From Methanosphaera sp. (GTDB lineage: Archaea > Methanobacteriota > Methanobacteria > Methanobacteriales > Methanobacteriaceae), in the NCBI GenBank assembly GCA_013330915.1, contig DUHK01000030.1:1-6986 (forward strand): a DNA stretch of 6,986 bases, in the 5' to 3' direction. This document shows positions 1-6,327 of the stretch, piece by piece. Below the pieces are notes generated by a model, which saw nothing but the letters and a program-made list of their open reading frames with translations, was not told the origin of the DNA and searched no databases. The translations under genes were made by a program, and so were the position numbers. Each line of letters opens with the position of its first letter. The stretch's first letter is position 1.

Positions 1-207
1 TTTTTTATTGTGTCTTTTGAAAGGTACTACTGTTTTTTTCTCGATAACATCTTCTAAGAATGCTTTTGCATCTTCTAAGTACATGTTACGAATAGTTCTA
101 CAAATTTCCACTGAATGTTTTGGAGAAATTTTTAAACTGTGACCTGATGCTTTTGCGATTTTTTCATCTGGTTTAGCTTGATATGAGTAAGTATTTTTCT
201 TTGCCAT
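1..207 (-). CDS. rpl22: 50S ribosomal protein L22 (uL22), partial: first 69 residues
   Basis: Large-subunit protein lining the peptide exit tunnel. Reading in from 207, the frame stays open to the left edge: 69 codons of a protein that is about 150 residues in archaea, so the C-terminal half, including the tunnel-reaching hairpin, lies outside. The visible part starts MAKKNTYSYQ and contains the archaeal L22 N-terminal pattern (LKISPKHSVEICRTIR, then a helix with LEDAKAFLEDVIEKK and VPFKRHNKK). The start is ATG at 207, with AGGAG at 216-220 eight bases upstream and the S19 stop only 15 bases away. Being next after S19 is the standard archaeal S10-operon order; S3 would be expected next, to the left of the window. 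Identification rests on motif pattern plus order. Confidence 0.93.
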   Translation of the reverse strand, partial: MAKKNTYSYQAKPDEKIAKASGHSLKISPKHSVEICRTIRNMYLEDAKAFLEDVIEKKTVVPFKRHNKK

Positions 208-222
208 ATGAATTTCTCCTAT

Positions 223-630
223 CTATTTAAGTGGTACAAACATTGATGATCTTGTAGCACCCATACCAGGGTCTCCGTGTTGTACTCTACTACGTGTTTG
301 TGCGAATTCACCGAAGTAACATCCAATCATTTCTGGTTTAATTGTTACTTCCACAAATTCCCTACCATTGTAGATTCCGAATGTGTAACCTACCATGTTA
401 GGAAGTACAATCATGTCACGACAATGTGTTTTGATAACTTCTGGTCTTCCATTATTGTTTTCAATATCAACTTTTTCCATTTTAGCAAGAACTTTTTCTT
501 GTCTTGGTAAAAATCCTCTTTTTAAGGATCTTCTTTGTCTTGAAGGTAATAATTCTATTACTTCTTCTAAGGACATTGCTTGAAGTTCTTCAAGTGTGTA
601 TCCTCTAAATTTAAATATCTTACGAGCCAA
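223..630 (-). CDS. rps19: 30S ribosomal protein S19 (uS19)
   Basis: Small-subunit head protein that binds 16S rRNA near the A-site finger and the S13 bridge. The product is 135 residues, the usual archaeal/eukaryotic (S15e-like) length and longer than bacterial S19 (about 92) because of an N-terminal extension. Visible signatures are the extension with YTLEEL...LPSRQRRSLKRG (about 11-39), the core PEMIGCYFGEFAQTRSRVQHG near residues 98-118, and the family C-terminus GDPGMGATRSS...VPLK. The start codon is TTG (628-630): no better-placed ATG exists in frame upstream, the encoded MARK start is usual for the family, and AAGGAGG at 638-644 sits seven bases before it. The L2 stop is 14 bases upstream and L22 starts 15 bases downstream, so it is clearly co-transcribed. 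Confidence 0.96.
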   Translation of the reverse strand: MARKIFKFRGYTLEELQAMSLEEVIELLPSRQRRSLKRGFLPRQEKVLAKMEKVDIENNNGRPEVIKTHCRDMIVLPNMVGYTFGIYNGREFVEVTIKPEMIGCYFGEFAQTRSRVQHGDPGMGATRSSMFVPLK

Positions 631-637
631 TTAAGTG

Positions 638-644
638 CCTCCTT
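638..644 (-). promoter_or_regulatory. Strong Shine-Dalgarno that fixes the TTG start of S19
   Basis: On the minus strand the sequence reads AAGGAGG, then seven bases, then TTG GCT CGT. This is a full match to the core complement of the archaeal 16S 3' end. It lies in the 14-base gap between the L2 stop (645-647) and S19, so it can serve only S19 and makes TTG at 630 the start. Confidence 0.85.
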
Positions 645-1370
645 CTATCGTCTTTTACCTGTACGTTTAGCTGCTATGGAACCAACTTTTCTACCTGCAG
701 GTGCATGTCTTGAGATAGTAGTAGGTCTTCCTGGGTGTTGTCTGTTACCTCCACCGTGTGGGTGGTCTACTGCGTTCATTGCAACACCTCTAACAGTCAT
801 CATTTTCTTACCTTTTGCTTTAAGTGCATGATATCTGTTACCAGCTTTAAGGAATGGTTTATCTTTTCTTCCTCCACCTGCAACTACACCGATAGTTGCT
901 CTGCTTCTTGGGTTGAATGCTTTTAATTCACCGGATGGTAATTCAATCATTGATTTACCTACATCGTGTGTGATTAAAGAAGCGTATGTTCCAGAAGAAC
1001 GGACGAATTTTCCACCGTCTCCAGGGTTTTTCTCAATGTTAAATACTGGAGTACCTTCAGGAATTTCACTTAATGGTAATGTGTTTCCTGGTTCGATTGA
1101 AGCAGAAATACCACATTCAATTTCATCATCAATTGCAATACTTTCTGGTGCAAGAACTAATTTTTCTTCACCATTTTCGAATTTTACAATTGCAACTGGT
1201 GCTGAACGTCCTGGATCGTGTATGATATCAGTTACTAATCCTTTAAGACTTCCTTCTTTTTCTAGTGCATCATATGAACGGTATGATACTTTTCCTCTGA
1301 ATCTGTGTGATGAACTACGGTATGTTGGAGTTCCTCGACCTCTTCTTTGAATAATCAATCTATGTCCCAT
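645..1370 (-). CDS. rpl2: 50S ribosomal protein L2 (uL2)
   Basis: Conserved large-subunit protein near the peptidyl-transferase centre, needed for subunit association and tRNA binding. The product is 241 residues, the normal archaeal length (bacterial L2 is about 275). It begins MGHRLIIQRRGRGTPTYRS, a typical archaeal N-terminus, and ends with the diagnostic VDHPHGGG motif (about 201-208, His203 and His205) followed by HPGRPTTISRHAPAGRKVG and a basic tail. The frame extends two codons further to a TTG at 1376, but that TTG directly abuts the AGGAGG (1377-1383), which leaves no spacing. From the ATG at 1370 the spacing is a normal six bases, so I start there. The 26-base gap to L23 holds only this ribosome binding site. 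Confidence 0.97.
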   Translation of the reverse strand: MGHRLIIQRRGRGTPTYRSSSHRFRGKVSYRSYDALEKEGSLKGLVTDIIHDPGRSAPVAIVKFENGEEKLVLAPESIAIDDEIECGISASIEPGNTLPLSEIPEGTPVFNIEKNPGDGGKFVRSSGTYASLITHDVGKSMIELPSGELKAFNPRSRATIGVVAGGGRKDKPFLKAGNRYHALKAKGKKMMTVRGVAMNAVDHPHGGGNRQHPGRPTTISRHAPAGRKVGSIAAKRTGKRR

Positions 1371-1376
1371 AATCAA

Positions 1377-1382
1377 TCCTCC
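1377..1382 (-). promoter_or_regulatory. Shine-Dalgarno that chooses the L2 start
   Basis: The minus strand reads AGGAGGATTGATTATG. The purine core is immediately next to an in-frame TTG but six or seven bases from the ATG at 1370, so initiation should be at the ATG and the protein starts MGHR rather than MIMGHR. Confidence 0.8.
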
Positions 1383-1396
1383 TAATTAAATTCTAC

Positions 1397-1657
1397 TTAG
1401 AAGACTCCTAATTTAACTGCGATATCTTCTGCAGCTTCAGCTTCTTCTAATTCTAATGTAGCAACTTTTTCTCCTCTAGGAGTAATGTGAGTATTTACTG
1501 CAAGAACTTTTGCTTCGTATAACTCTTGGAAAGCATCTTTAATTACTCTTTTATTAGCAGATCTGCGAACCACAAATGTAATTTTGTTTTCATCATAAAT
1601 TTGATTCATAGTTTTTTCTGATAATTGTGGTTTTATTATTACTGAATATGGATCCAT
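1397..1657 (-). CDS. rpl23: 50S ribosomal protein L23 (uL23)
   Basis: Large-subunit protein at the exit of the peptide tunnel, where signal recognition particle and other nascent-chain factors dock. The product is 86 residues, the compact archaeal form. The N-terminal pattern (MDPYSVIIKPQLSEKT) and the central basic stretch VVRRSANKRVIKDAFQELY are typical of the family, followed by VLAVNTHITPRGEKVATL and an acidic helix before the LGVF end. The start is ATG at 1657, with AGGAG at 1667-1671 that lies inside the last codons of L4. Only five bases separate the L4 TAG (1663-1665) from this start, so the two genes are probably translationally coupled. L2 follows 26 bases later. Confidence 0.96.
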   Translation of the reverse strand: MDPYSVIIKPQLSEKTMNQIYDENKITFVVRRSANKRVIKDAFQELYEAKVLAVNTHITPRGEKVATLELEEAEAAEDIAVKLGVF

Positions 1658-1662
1658 AATAA

Positions 1663-2442
1663 CTAACTCCTATTTTGTTGGAATAAATCTCCAAGTTTTT
1701 CGATTGCAGATTTTGTGTAAATAGTTAATCTTCCAGCGTGAGTACCAGGTGCAAGTAATTCAGCGTTAACGTTGCTAACTTCAACAACATCTACACCAGC
1801 ATGGTTTCTTGCTCCTAAACTAATTCCACGATCACTGCCAACAACTACTAAAGGTCCTTTAGGTGTTCTGTATTTTCTACCTCTTAGTTTACCTTTACCA
1901 GATTTAATTTTTCTTCCTTTTTTAGCTCTTACAATATCATCCATGATACCTAAATCTTTGAAGATTTCACGAGTTTCTTTGGTTGTTTTAACTGTTTCTA
2001 ATTCATCATCTACAACGAAAGGAATTTGTTCTAATCCAGAGATTTGGTGTCCTCTTTCGGATACTAAATCTTTGTTAGCTGTAGCTGCAATTGCAGATCT
2101 GATTGCTAAGATTCTTTCTTTTCTGTTGATTTTTTCATGATAAATAGTATTTACTCGTGGAGGGTGAGCTTTTCTACCACCAATTGCTTGAGGTACGAAT
2201 GCTGCTTTGGATGATCCACTTATACGAGGTACCATTGCTGCTCCTCTACCTGAACCCATTGATTTTGCTGTAGTTCTTTTACCAGCCATTGGGTTTGATC
2301 CCCATGGTTGAATTCTTGCTGTTTGAATTGAAATTACAGCTCTTTTAATTACGTCAGGTCTGTATGTTTCTTCAAATATTTCTGGGAGCTCAATTTCCTC
2401 GGTGATGTCGCCTTTTAATGAATAAACGTTTACTTTTGCCAT
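1663..2442 (-). CDS. rpl4: 50S ribosomal protein L4 (uL4, archaeal L1e/L4 type)
   Basis: Large-subunit protein whose long internal loop reaches the tunnel constriction. The product is 259 residues from ATG at 2442, as expected for archaea. The N-terminal MAKVNVYSLKGD and the loop at about 45-97 (PWGSNPMAGKRTTAKSMGSG, VPRISGSS, AIGGRKAHPPR) are archaeal signatures. The second half carries the globular domain with SGKGKLRGRKYRTPKGPLVVV and a C-terminal PGTHAGRLTIYTKSAIEKLG. The open frame continues to GTG at 2451, giving MISMAKV, but that GTG is part of the likely ribosome binding site. The ATG gives the family's usual start. L3 ends 18 bases upstream; L23 begins five bases after the TAG stop. 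Confidence 0.96.
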   Translation of the reverse strand: MAKVNVYSLKGDITEEIELPEIFEETYRPDVIKRAVISIQTARIQPWGSNPMAGKRTTAKSMGSGRGAAMVPRISGSSKAAFVPQAIGGRKAHPPRVNTIYHEKINRKERILAIRSAIAATANKDLVSERGHQISGLEQIPFVVDDELETVKTTKETREIFKDLGIMDDIVRAKKGRKIKSGKGKLRGRKYRTPKGPLVVVGSDRGISLGARNHAGVDVVEVSNVNAELLAPGTHAGRLTIYTKSAIEKLGDLFQQNRS

Positions 2443-2446
2443 ACTA

Positions 2447-2451
2447 ATCAC
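2447..2451 (-). promoter_or_regulatory. GTGAT-type ribosome binding site of L4
   Basis: The minus strand reads AGAGTGATTAGTATG. GTGAT pairs with the AUCAC part of the archaeal 16S 3' end and stands four bases before the ATG at 2442. Its register equals a normally spaced GGAGGTGAT, so it supports the ATG and argues that the in-frame GTG at 2451 is not the start. It is weaker than the other sites in this operon. Confidence 0.5.
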
Positions 2452-2460
2452 TCTTTAAAT

Positions 2461-3474
2461 TTATACTCCCTGTCTTGAAGTTGTGCTTATGTAAGATATT
2501 TCCGGAGCTGTTGCATCTTTACTTGCATTTCTTACTCCTTTTCTTAAAACAACTAACCTTTTGGAAGGTCCTGGTAATGAACCTTTAACAATAATGTAAT
2601 TGTTTTTAACTAATCCATATTTTACAAATCCACCATCTGGGTTAATTAAGTCAACCTCAGATTCATCGCCTATTTTTAGGAGTTTTTTGTTATATTCTGT
2701 TCTTTTATGGTATCCCATTTGACCTTGCATTGCAACGGTCCACATGGTTCTGTTTGGAGTCCATGGTCCGATAGAACCTACGTGTCTTTCAATACCACTA
2801 CGTGCTGCTTTACCATATTGGATTCTTACACCGAATCTTTTTACTGGTCCTTGAACACCTTTTCCTTTGGTGGTTGCTATTGCATCAGTGAATTCACCTT
2901 CTTCGAATACATCTTTAGGGGTGATTTCTTGTCCTAATACACTTATAGCATATTCTAATTTATCTTCTACAGATTTTCCACCTACTCCGAATTCAAGAAC
3001 TTCTGGTTTTTTCTTAGGCACACTGGTAAGTTTTGGTTTAGTGTGAACTAGAACTCTAACTTCATCAATTTCATCGATTCTGTTTCTTAAGTTTTCTAAT
3101 TTTGATTCAATATCTTCGAATTTAGGAACAGATATTTTTCTTGATAATTCATCATCTAAATTATCGTTTGCGAGCACATCGGTTAATGTTTTTAATCCGT
3201 ATGTTGTTTTTGTGTAAGCTCTAATTCCCAACACTACTAAAGGTGGTGCCTCTAATATTGTACATGGAACAGATAATTCCATGTTTTCTGTTGGAGAACC
3301 TTTCCTAGAGTCCAGAGCCGTCACGTGGGTCATGCCCACCTTGTATCCTGCGAATCCGAGCAGTCCAGTCTCTTCTACTTCCGGCCAGGTACTTACACGA
3401 GGTGTTTCTCTAGCCACTCTTTTACGTGGACTGAATGCAACCGATCCTTTTCTTGGTTGGTGATGTCTAGTCAT
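2461..3474 (-). CDS. rpl3: 50S ribosomal protein L3 (uL3)
   Basis: Early-assembling large-subunit protein that contacts the peptidyl-transferase region. The product is 337 residues, the archaeal/eukaryotic long form (bacterial L3 is about 210). It begins with the archaeal N-terminus MTRHHQPRKGSVAFSPRKR (1-19), then GFAGYKVGMTH (40-50), TTKGKGVQGPVKRFG (201-215), and the tryptophan-bearing loop GSIGPWTPNRTMWTVAMQGQ (233-252) with MGYHKRTEYNKK after it. It ends with LPGPSKRLVVLRKGVR (300-315). The start is ATG at 3474, with AAGGAG (3483-3488) eight bases upstream. It is the first ribosomal protein gene of the cluster and lies 76 bases downstream of the SPOUT methyltransferase. Codons for residues 29-57 (3390-3304) are oddly GC-rich; see findings. 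Confidence 0.97.
   Translation of the reverse strand: MTRHHQPRKGSVAFSPRKRVARETPRVSTWPEVEETGLLGFAGYKVGMTHVTALDSRKGSPTENMELSVPCTILEAPPLVVLGIRAYTKTTYGLKTLTDVLANDNLDDELSRKISVPKFEDIESKLENLRNRIDEIDEVRVLVHTKPKLTSVPKKKPEVLEFGVGGKSVEDKLEYAISVLGQEITPKDVFEEGEFTDAIATTKGKGVQGPVKRFGVRIQYGKAARSGIERHVGSIGPWTPNRTMWTVAMQGQMGYHKRTEYNKKLLKIGDESEVDLINPDGGFVKYGLVKNNYIIVKGSLPGPSKRLVVLRKGVRNASKDATAPEISYISTTSRQGV
3304..3390 (-). other. GC-rich codon patch inside L3
   Basis: Bases 3301-3360 contain 34 G or C of 60 and 3361-3420 contain 31 of 60 by hand count, in a window that is otherwise visibly AT-rich. In codons 29-57 of L3, 19 of 29 third positions are G or C (CTG CTC, AAG GTG GGC, ACC CAC GTG ACG, CTG GAC), while neighbouring genes mostly use TTA, AAA, GGA/GGT and ACA/ACT. 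The protein sequence there is ordinary conserved L3, so the anomaly is at the nucleotide level. Confidence 0.75.
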
Positions 3475-3550
3475 GTTTTCTTCTCCTTAAATTTAAAATT
3501 ATAATGTTTATGGTGTTATTTACAAGTTATTTTTAATAAGTAACAAAATA
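3475..3550 (-). promoter_or_regulatory. 76-base spacer before L3; possible internal promoter
   Basis: This is the only spacer above 30 bases inside the operon. It holds the L3 ribosome binding site (3483-3488) and AT-rich stretches that could act as TATA boxes (GTAAATAA on the minus strand around 3516-3523). I see no oligo-T run of terminator quality after the methyltransferase stop, so read-through into L3 is likely. A second start of transcription here is possible but not shown. Confidence 0.3.
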
Positions 3551-4366
3551 CTATTGCAACAGAATGTTTAATATAGACAACGTACTAATAACTGCCTCTT
3601 CTGTCCTGACTGTTTCAGTACCCTGACAAGGAACTGTGTTAATTTCAAAATCTAACTTTCGCTCATTTATCAAGCTGTTTATTCCTGAGTATGGTCCTCC
3701 GAATAAAATAGCTACATGAGTCGCTTGTTGAATGCTTGTTTGAACCTCATCTAGAATAGAATTAATGTTAGGAGCATATTTTGATGTACCAATTACCAAA
3801 TCAGGTTTTTGCTTCATCATGGTTATGCTGTCATAGAGGTTACGGTCACTAGTAATTGCTTCATATCCCCAATAAACACTCTCAGGTTCATCAGGTTCTA
3901 TTAAAATTTCTTTGCCTAGTTTTTCAATACGAAAACTTAGTACTTTGTTGACACTTAGTTTCTCCTTACATAATGCAAGTTGGTCTACACCAATATCGAC
4001 CATTGTGCCCTTACGAACACGTTTTTTTGTCAATCCTTTTCTGTAATCTCCAACTTGAAGATCATCTGATGAAGGATGATGTGGTGTCCTAAGTGGTGGA
4101 AGTATTCCTACATTCTTCAGCTCCGGTGTAATCGGAAACACTTGTTTTCTCAAGTATTGAGGTGTATCCATGTATTCTAGGATAGTTTTCATATAGAGAG
4201 CATCATCCCTACTACCTCCGTCTGAATTGTCATTGTAAATAACTATGTTATTAGCCCTAAATAGAGCAGCATATCTTCCTATTAAGCCAACTTTATATGT
4301 TCTTATTTTTGTATCTTTTGATTCGGCCAAAAAACTATTCGGCACGAATATTGATAATGTTTCCAT
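3551..4366 (-). CDS. MTH1-like SPOUT (alpha/beta-knot) RNA methyltransferase
   Basis: Predicted S-adenosylmethionine-dependent RNA methyltransferase of the COG2106 family (Methanothermobacter MTH1; eukaryotic SPOUT1/C9orf114). The product is 271 residues from ATG at 4366: LSIFVPNSFLAE starts the first SPOUT half (about 1-90), a middle insertion (about 95-165, an OB-fold-like domain in MTH1) contains YRKGLTKKRVRKGT and LGKEILIEPDEPE, and the knot half ends with ILFGGPYSG (220-228) and NTVPCQGTETVRTEEAVIST (243-262), which form the knotted cofactor site. The open frame runs eight codons further to ATG 4390, but the extra hydrophobic residues do not resemble the family. No Shine-Dalgarno precedes either ATG. 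It lies upstream of L3, as MTH1 does in Methanothermobacter, which suggests rRNA as substrate; the target base in archaea is not known to me. Confidence 0.88.
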   Translation of the reverse strand: METLSIFVPNSFLAESKDTKIRTYKVGLIGRYAALFRANNIVIYNDNSDGGSRDDALYMKTILEYMDTPQYLRKQVFPITPELKNVGILPPLRTPHHPSSDDLQVGDYRKGLTKKRVRKGTMVDIGVDQLALCKEKLSVNKVLSFRIEKLGKEILIEPDEPESVYWGYEAITSDRNLYDSITMMKQKPDLVIGTSKYAPNINSILDEVQTSIQQATHVAILFGGPYSGINSLINERKLDFEINTVPCQGTETVRTEEAVISTLSILNILLQ

Positions 4367-4450
4367 AATAAAAATTATGTTCAAAAACATATATTAGTTT
4401 ATAGGAAGTTTTTATCAGTTGGAATACTATATTATATATTACTTTATAAC

Positions 4451-4460
4451 TATATATAAA
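4451..4460 (-). promoter_or_regulatory. Candidate TATA box for the methyltransferase-ribosomal protein operon
   Basis: The minus strand reads GGTAAGTTTATATATAG. TTTATATA is the ideal archaeal box A of this group, and the purine-rich GGTAAG before it suits a TFB-recognition element. Transcription would begin near 4430, giving a leader of about 60 bases before the ATG at 4366. A second, weaker TATAAA at 4398-4403 would instead give an almost leaderless message, which would fit the missing Shine-Dalgarno. Which one is used cannot be decided from the sequence. Confidence 0.5.
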
Positions 4461-4596
4461 CTTACCGTTTTAATTGGTATAAAAAAAGATTTTATTAATT
4501 GAAAAAGTTAAAGAATAATTTTTTCATGAAGTTTAGAAAAAACAGATTTTGTAAAAACTTTTAAATATATCTGCTAATTTTTGAATAAAAATAATT

Positions 4597-4633
4597 AAAA
4601 AAAACATGAAAAGAAAATATCAAAAAAAAGGGG
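4597..4633 (-). terminator. Oligo-T terminator of pycA
   Basis: Ten bases after the pycA stop, the minus strand reads CCCC followed by eight T (4622-4633), with a second run of eight T at 4597-4604. There is no clear hairpin, so this is the archaeal oligo-T type. More short T runs follow down to about 4482, before the TATA box of the next operon; I see nothing else in the 4367-4643 spacer. Confidence 0.65.
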
Positions 4634-4643
4634 TAATTCATGA

Positions 4644-6131
4644 TTACTTTTTTTGATCTTCCAGAATTCTTTGCATGTATGCATTTACACTTGTGCTGAT
4701 AGCTGCAACTTTTTTACTTGGTAAGAATGTTGCATTTAGTTCATTGATTCTTTTTTCGTCCTCTTTTACAACCTGTTCTATATCAGTTACTAAATCCCTT
4801 TTGTTTTCTTCAATGAAACTTGTGTGTAAGTTTGCGTCCTGGAAGTTTTTATTTTTCATTAATGCCTTGTGGAATGGTATGGTTGTAGGAACTCCCACTA
4901 CAATAAATTCGTTTAATGCCCTTTTCATACGGGCAATTGCTTCAGGCCTGTTATTTGCATGAACAATCAATTTTGCAATCATTGAATCATAGATGGAAGG
5001 TATGGTATAACCTGTATATACACCACTGTCCATCCTTATACCAATTCCTCCAGGAGAACGGTAACCTACAAGTCTGCCCGGACTAGGTACAAAATCATTC
5101 AATGGATCTTCAGCATTGATACGACATTCAATTGCATGACCGTTAACACTTATATCATCCTGAGAGTATTCTAATTTTTCCCCTGCAGCTACTTTGATTT
5201 GTTGTTTTACCAGGTCAACACCAGTTATTGCTTCTGTAATCGGATGCTCCACCTGTATCCTTGTGTTCATTTCAAGGAAGTAATATTCACCATTTGAATA
5301 CATAAATTCAACTGTTCCTGCACTGTTGTAATCCACACTTTTTGCAGCCTTTATAGCTGATTCACCCATTCTTTCCCTTAGTTCCTCTGTCATAATTGGT
5401 GATGGTGCTTCTTCTATCAGTTTTTGATGTCTTCTTTGAATTGAACATTCACGATCACATACATGTATTGTGTTTCCATGATTATCTGCCAATATCTGGA
5501 ATTCTATGTGTCTTGGTCTTTCAATATATTTTTCAATATATACTGTTCCATCACCGAATGTTGACTGGGCAAGGTTTTGTGTGGTTTCTATTGCACGGGC
5601 AAGTTCATCTTCCTCATAAACCACTCTCATCCCTATTCCTCCACCACCTGCGGAAGATTTGATGATAATAGGGTAGCCTATCTCCTTTGCACGTTTTTTA
5701 GCCTCTTCAATATCTGTTATTCCTTCCTTGTCACCAGGAACTGTTGGAACCCCTACTTTTTGCATCAACTGTTTTGAAGTAATCTTGTCTCCCATGGACT
5801 CTATTGCATTTTTTCTAGGTCCGATTAATGTAATACCATTCTCATCACACATTTCACCTAATGCAGGATTTTCTGATAAGAACCCATATCCTGGGTGAAT
5901 TGCATCTGCTCCTGTTTCGATTGCAATGTCCCTGATTTTGTCAATATTCAGGTAGGATTGTGCCAGTATTGATGAGTTAAGTGGTTTTGCTTCATCGGCA
6001 TATTTAGTAAATAATGCCGTTTCATCAGTATCTGAATAAATTGCCACTGTATCTACATCAAGTTCTTTACATGCACGCATAACACGTATTGCTATTTCTC
6101 CACGGTTTGCGATTAATACTTTATCAAACAT
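4644..6131 (-). CDS. pycA: Pyruvate carboxylase subunit A (biotin carboxylase)
   Basis: Cytosolic ATP-grasp enzyme that uses ATP and bicarbonate to carboxylate the biotin on subunit B, which then converts pyruvate to oxaloacetate for biosynthesis. The product is 495 residues. Seen: IANRGEIAIRV (7-17) and HPGYGFLSEN (79-88) of the biotin-carboxylase N domain; K116 and K158; the glycine loop AGGGGIGMR (161-169); H208, Q232, H235 and K237; E275; EMNTRIQVEH (287-296) with E287, N289 and R291; and R337. All expected active-site residues are present. About 45 residues follow the AccC-like core, with no lysine-methionine biotin-attachment motif, so this is the separate two-subunit form. ATG at 6131 has AGGGGA at 6141-6146. 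AccC of acetyl-CoA carboxylase is the alternative, but methanogens lack that fatty-acid pathway. Neither pycB nor a biotin ligase gene is adjacent. Confidence 0.93.
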   Translation of the reverse strand: MFDKVLIANRGEIAIRVMRACKELDVDTVAIYSDTDETALFTKYADEAKPLNSSILAQSYLNIDKIRDIAIETGADAIHPGYGFLSENPALGEMCDENGITLIGPRKNAIESMGDKITSKQLMQKVGVPTVPGDKEGITDIEEAKKRAKEIGYPIIIKSSAGGGGIGMRVVYEEDELARAIETTQNLAQSTFGDGTVYIEKYIERPRHIEFQILADNHGNTIHVCDRECSIQRRHQKLIEEAPSPIMTEELRERMGESAIKAAKSVDYNSAGTVEFMYSNGEYYFLEMNTRIQVEHPITEAITGVDLVKQQIKVAAGEKLEYSQDDISVNGHAIECRINAEDPLNDFVPSPGRLVGYRSPGGIGIRMDSGVYTGYTIPSIYDSMIAKLIVHANNRPEAIARMKRALNEFIVVGVPTTIPFHKALMKNKNFQDANLHTSFIEENKRDLVTDIEQVVKEDEKRINELNATFLPSKKVAAISTSVNAYMQRILEDQKK

Positions 6132-6167
6132 TATATGTTTTCCCCTTTTTTGATTAAATAAAAATTA

Positions 6168-6175
6168 ATTATAAA
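6168..6175 (-). promoter_or_regulatory. Candidate TATA box of pycA
   Basis: The minus strand reads GTAAATTTATAAT, a fair box A, with its centre about 40 bases before the ATG. This predicts a start near 6145 and a leader of about 15 bases that barely includes the AGGGGA site. A second candidate, TCTATATATTA (about 6220-6230), would give a leader near 70 bases. The region is so AT-rich that either could be chance. The rest of the 6132-6278 spacer shows only an AT-rich imperfect inverted repeat (6197-6228). Confidence 0.35.
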
Positions 6176-6278
6176 TTTACATTATATTACTATTTTCTAT
6201 ATTATTGTATTTAGTTAATAATATATAGATTTATAGTTATACTCTAAAGAGCCATAAAACATAGTATGTAATAATTTA

Positions 6279-6327
6279 GAAAAAAAAGTTGTAGAAAAAA
6301 AGTAGAAAAAAGGATGGTAATAAAAAA
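6279..6327 (-). terminator. Tandem oligo-T terminator after the phosphopantetheinyl transferase frame
   Basis: On the minus strand, immediately after the TAA stop, four T runs of six to eight bases follow each other (6322-6327, 6306-6311, 6295-6301, 6280-6287). The middle ones are part of a near-repeat TTTTTTCTAC. Repeated U-tracts without a hairpin are the hallmark of archaeal intrinsic termination. This separates the locus from pycA. Confidence 0.7.

Noticed and set aside
913..1350. Plus-strand 145-codon open frame
   Set aside because: It lies wholly antisense to L2, shows no family pattern and has no ribosome site. It is a shadow of the conserved gene, as are the other plus-strand frames.
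3524..3548. Weak AT hairpin after the methyltransferase stop as a terminator
   Set aside because: The stem is only about five A-T pairs with a bulge and no T run follows, so it is unlikely to stop transcription.
4391..4643. Possible small RNA gene in the AT-rich spacer
   Set aside because: In such low-GC genomes structured RNAs usually stand out as GC-rich segments. None is visible here; only T runs and TATA-like sequence are present.
5396..5662. Plus-strand hydrophobic 88-codon open frame opposite pycA
   Set aside because: Antisense to the most conserved part of the biotin carboxylase. The hydrophobicity comes from the complement of Asp/Glu/Lys-rich codons, and no independent evidence supports it.
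4644..6131. Acetyl-CoA carboxylase AccC or carbamoyl-phosphate synthase-like ATP-grasp enzyme
   Set aside because: The motif set is biotin carboxylase, but methanogens make isoprenoid lipids and use this subunit with pycB. The longer C-terminal tail also fits PycA.
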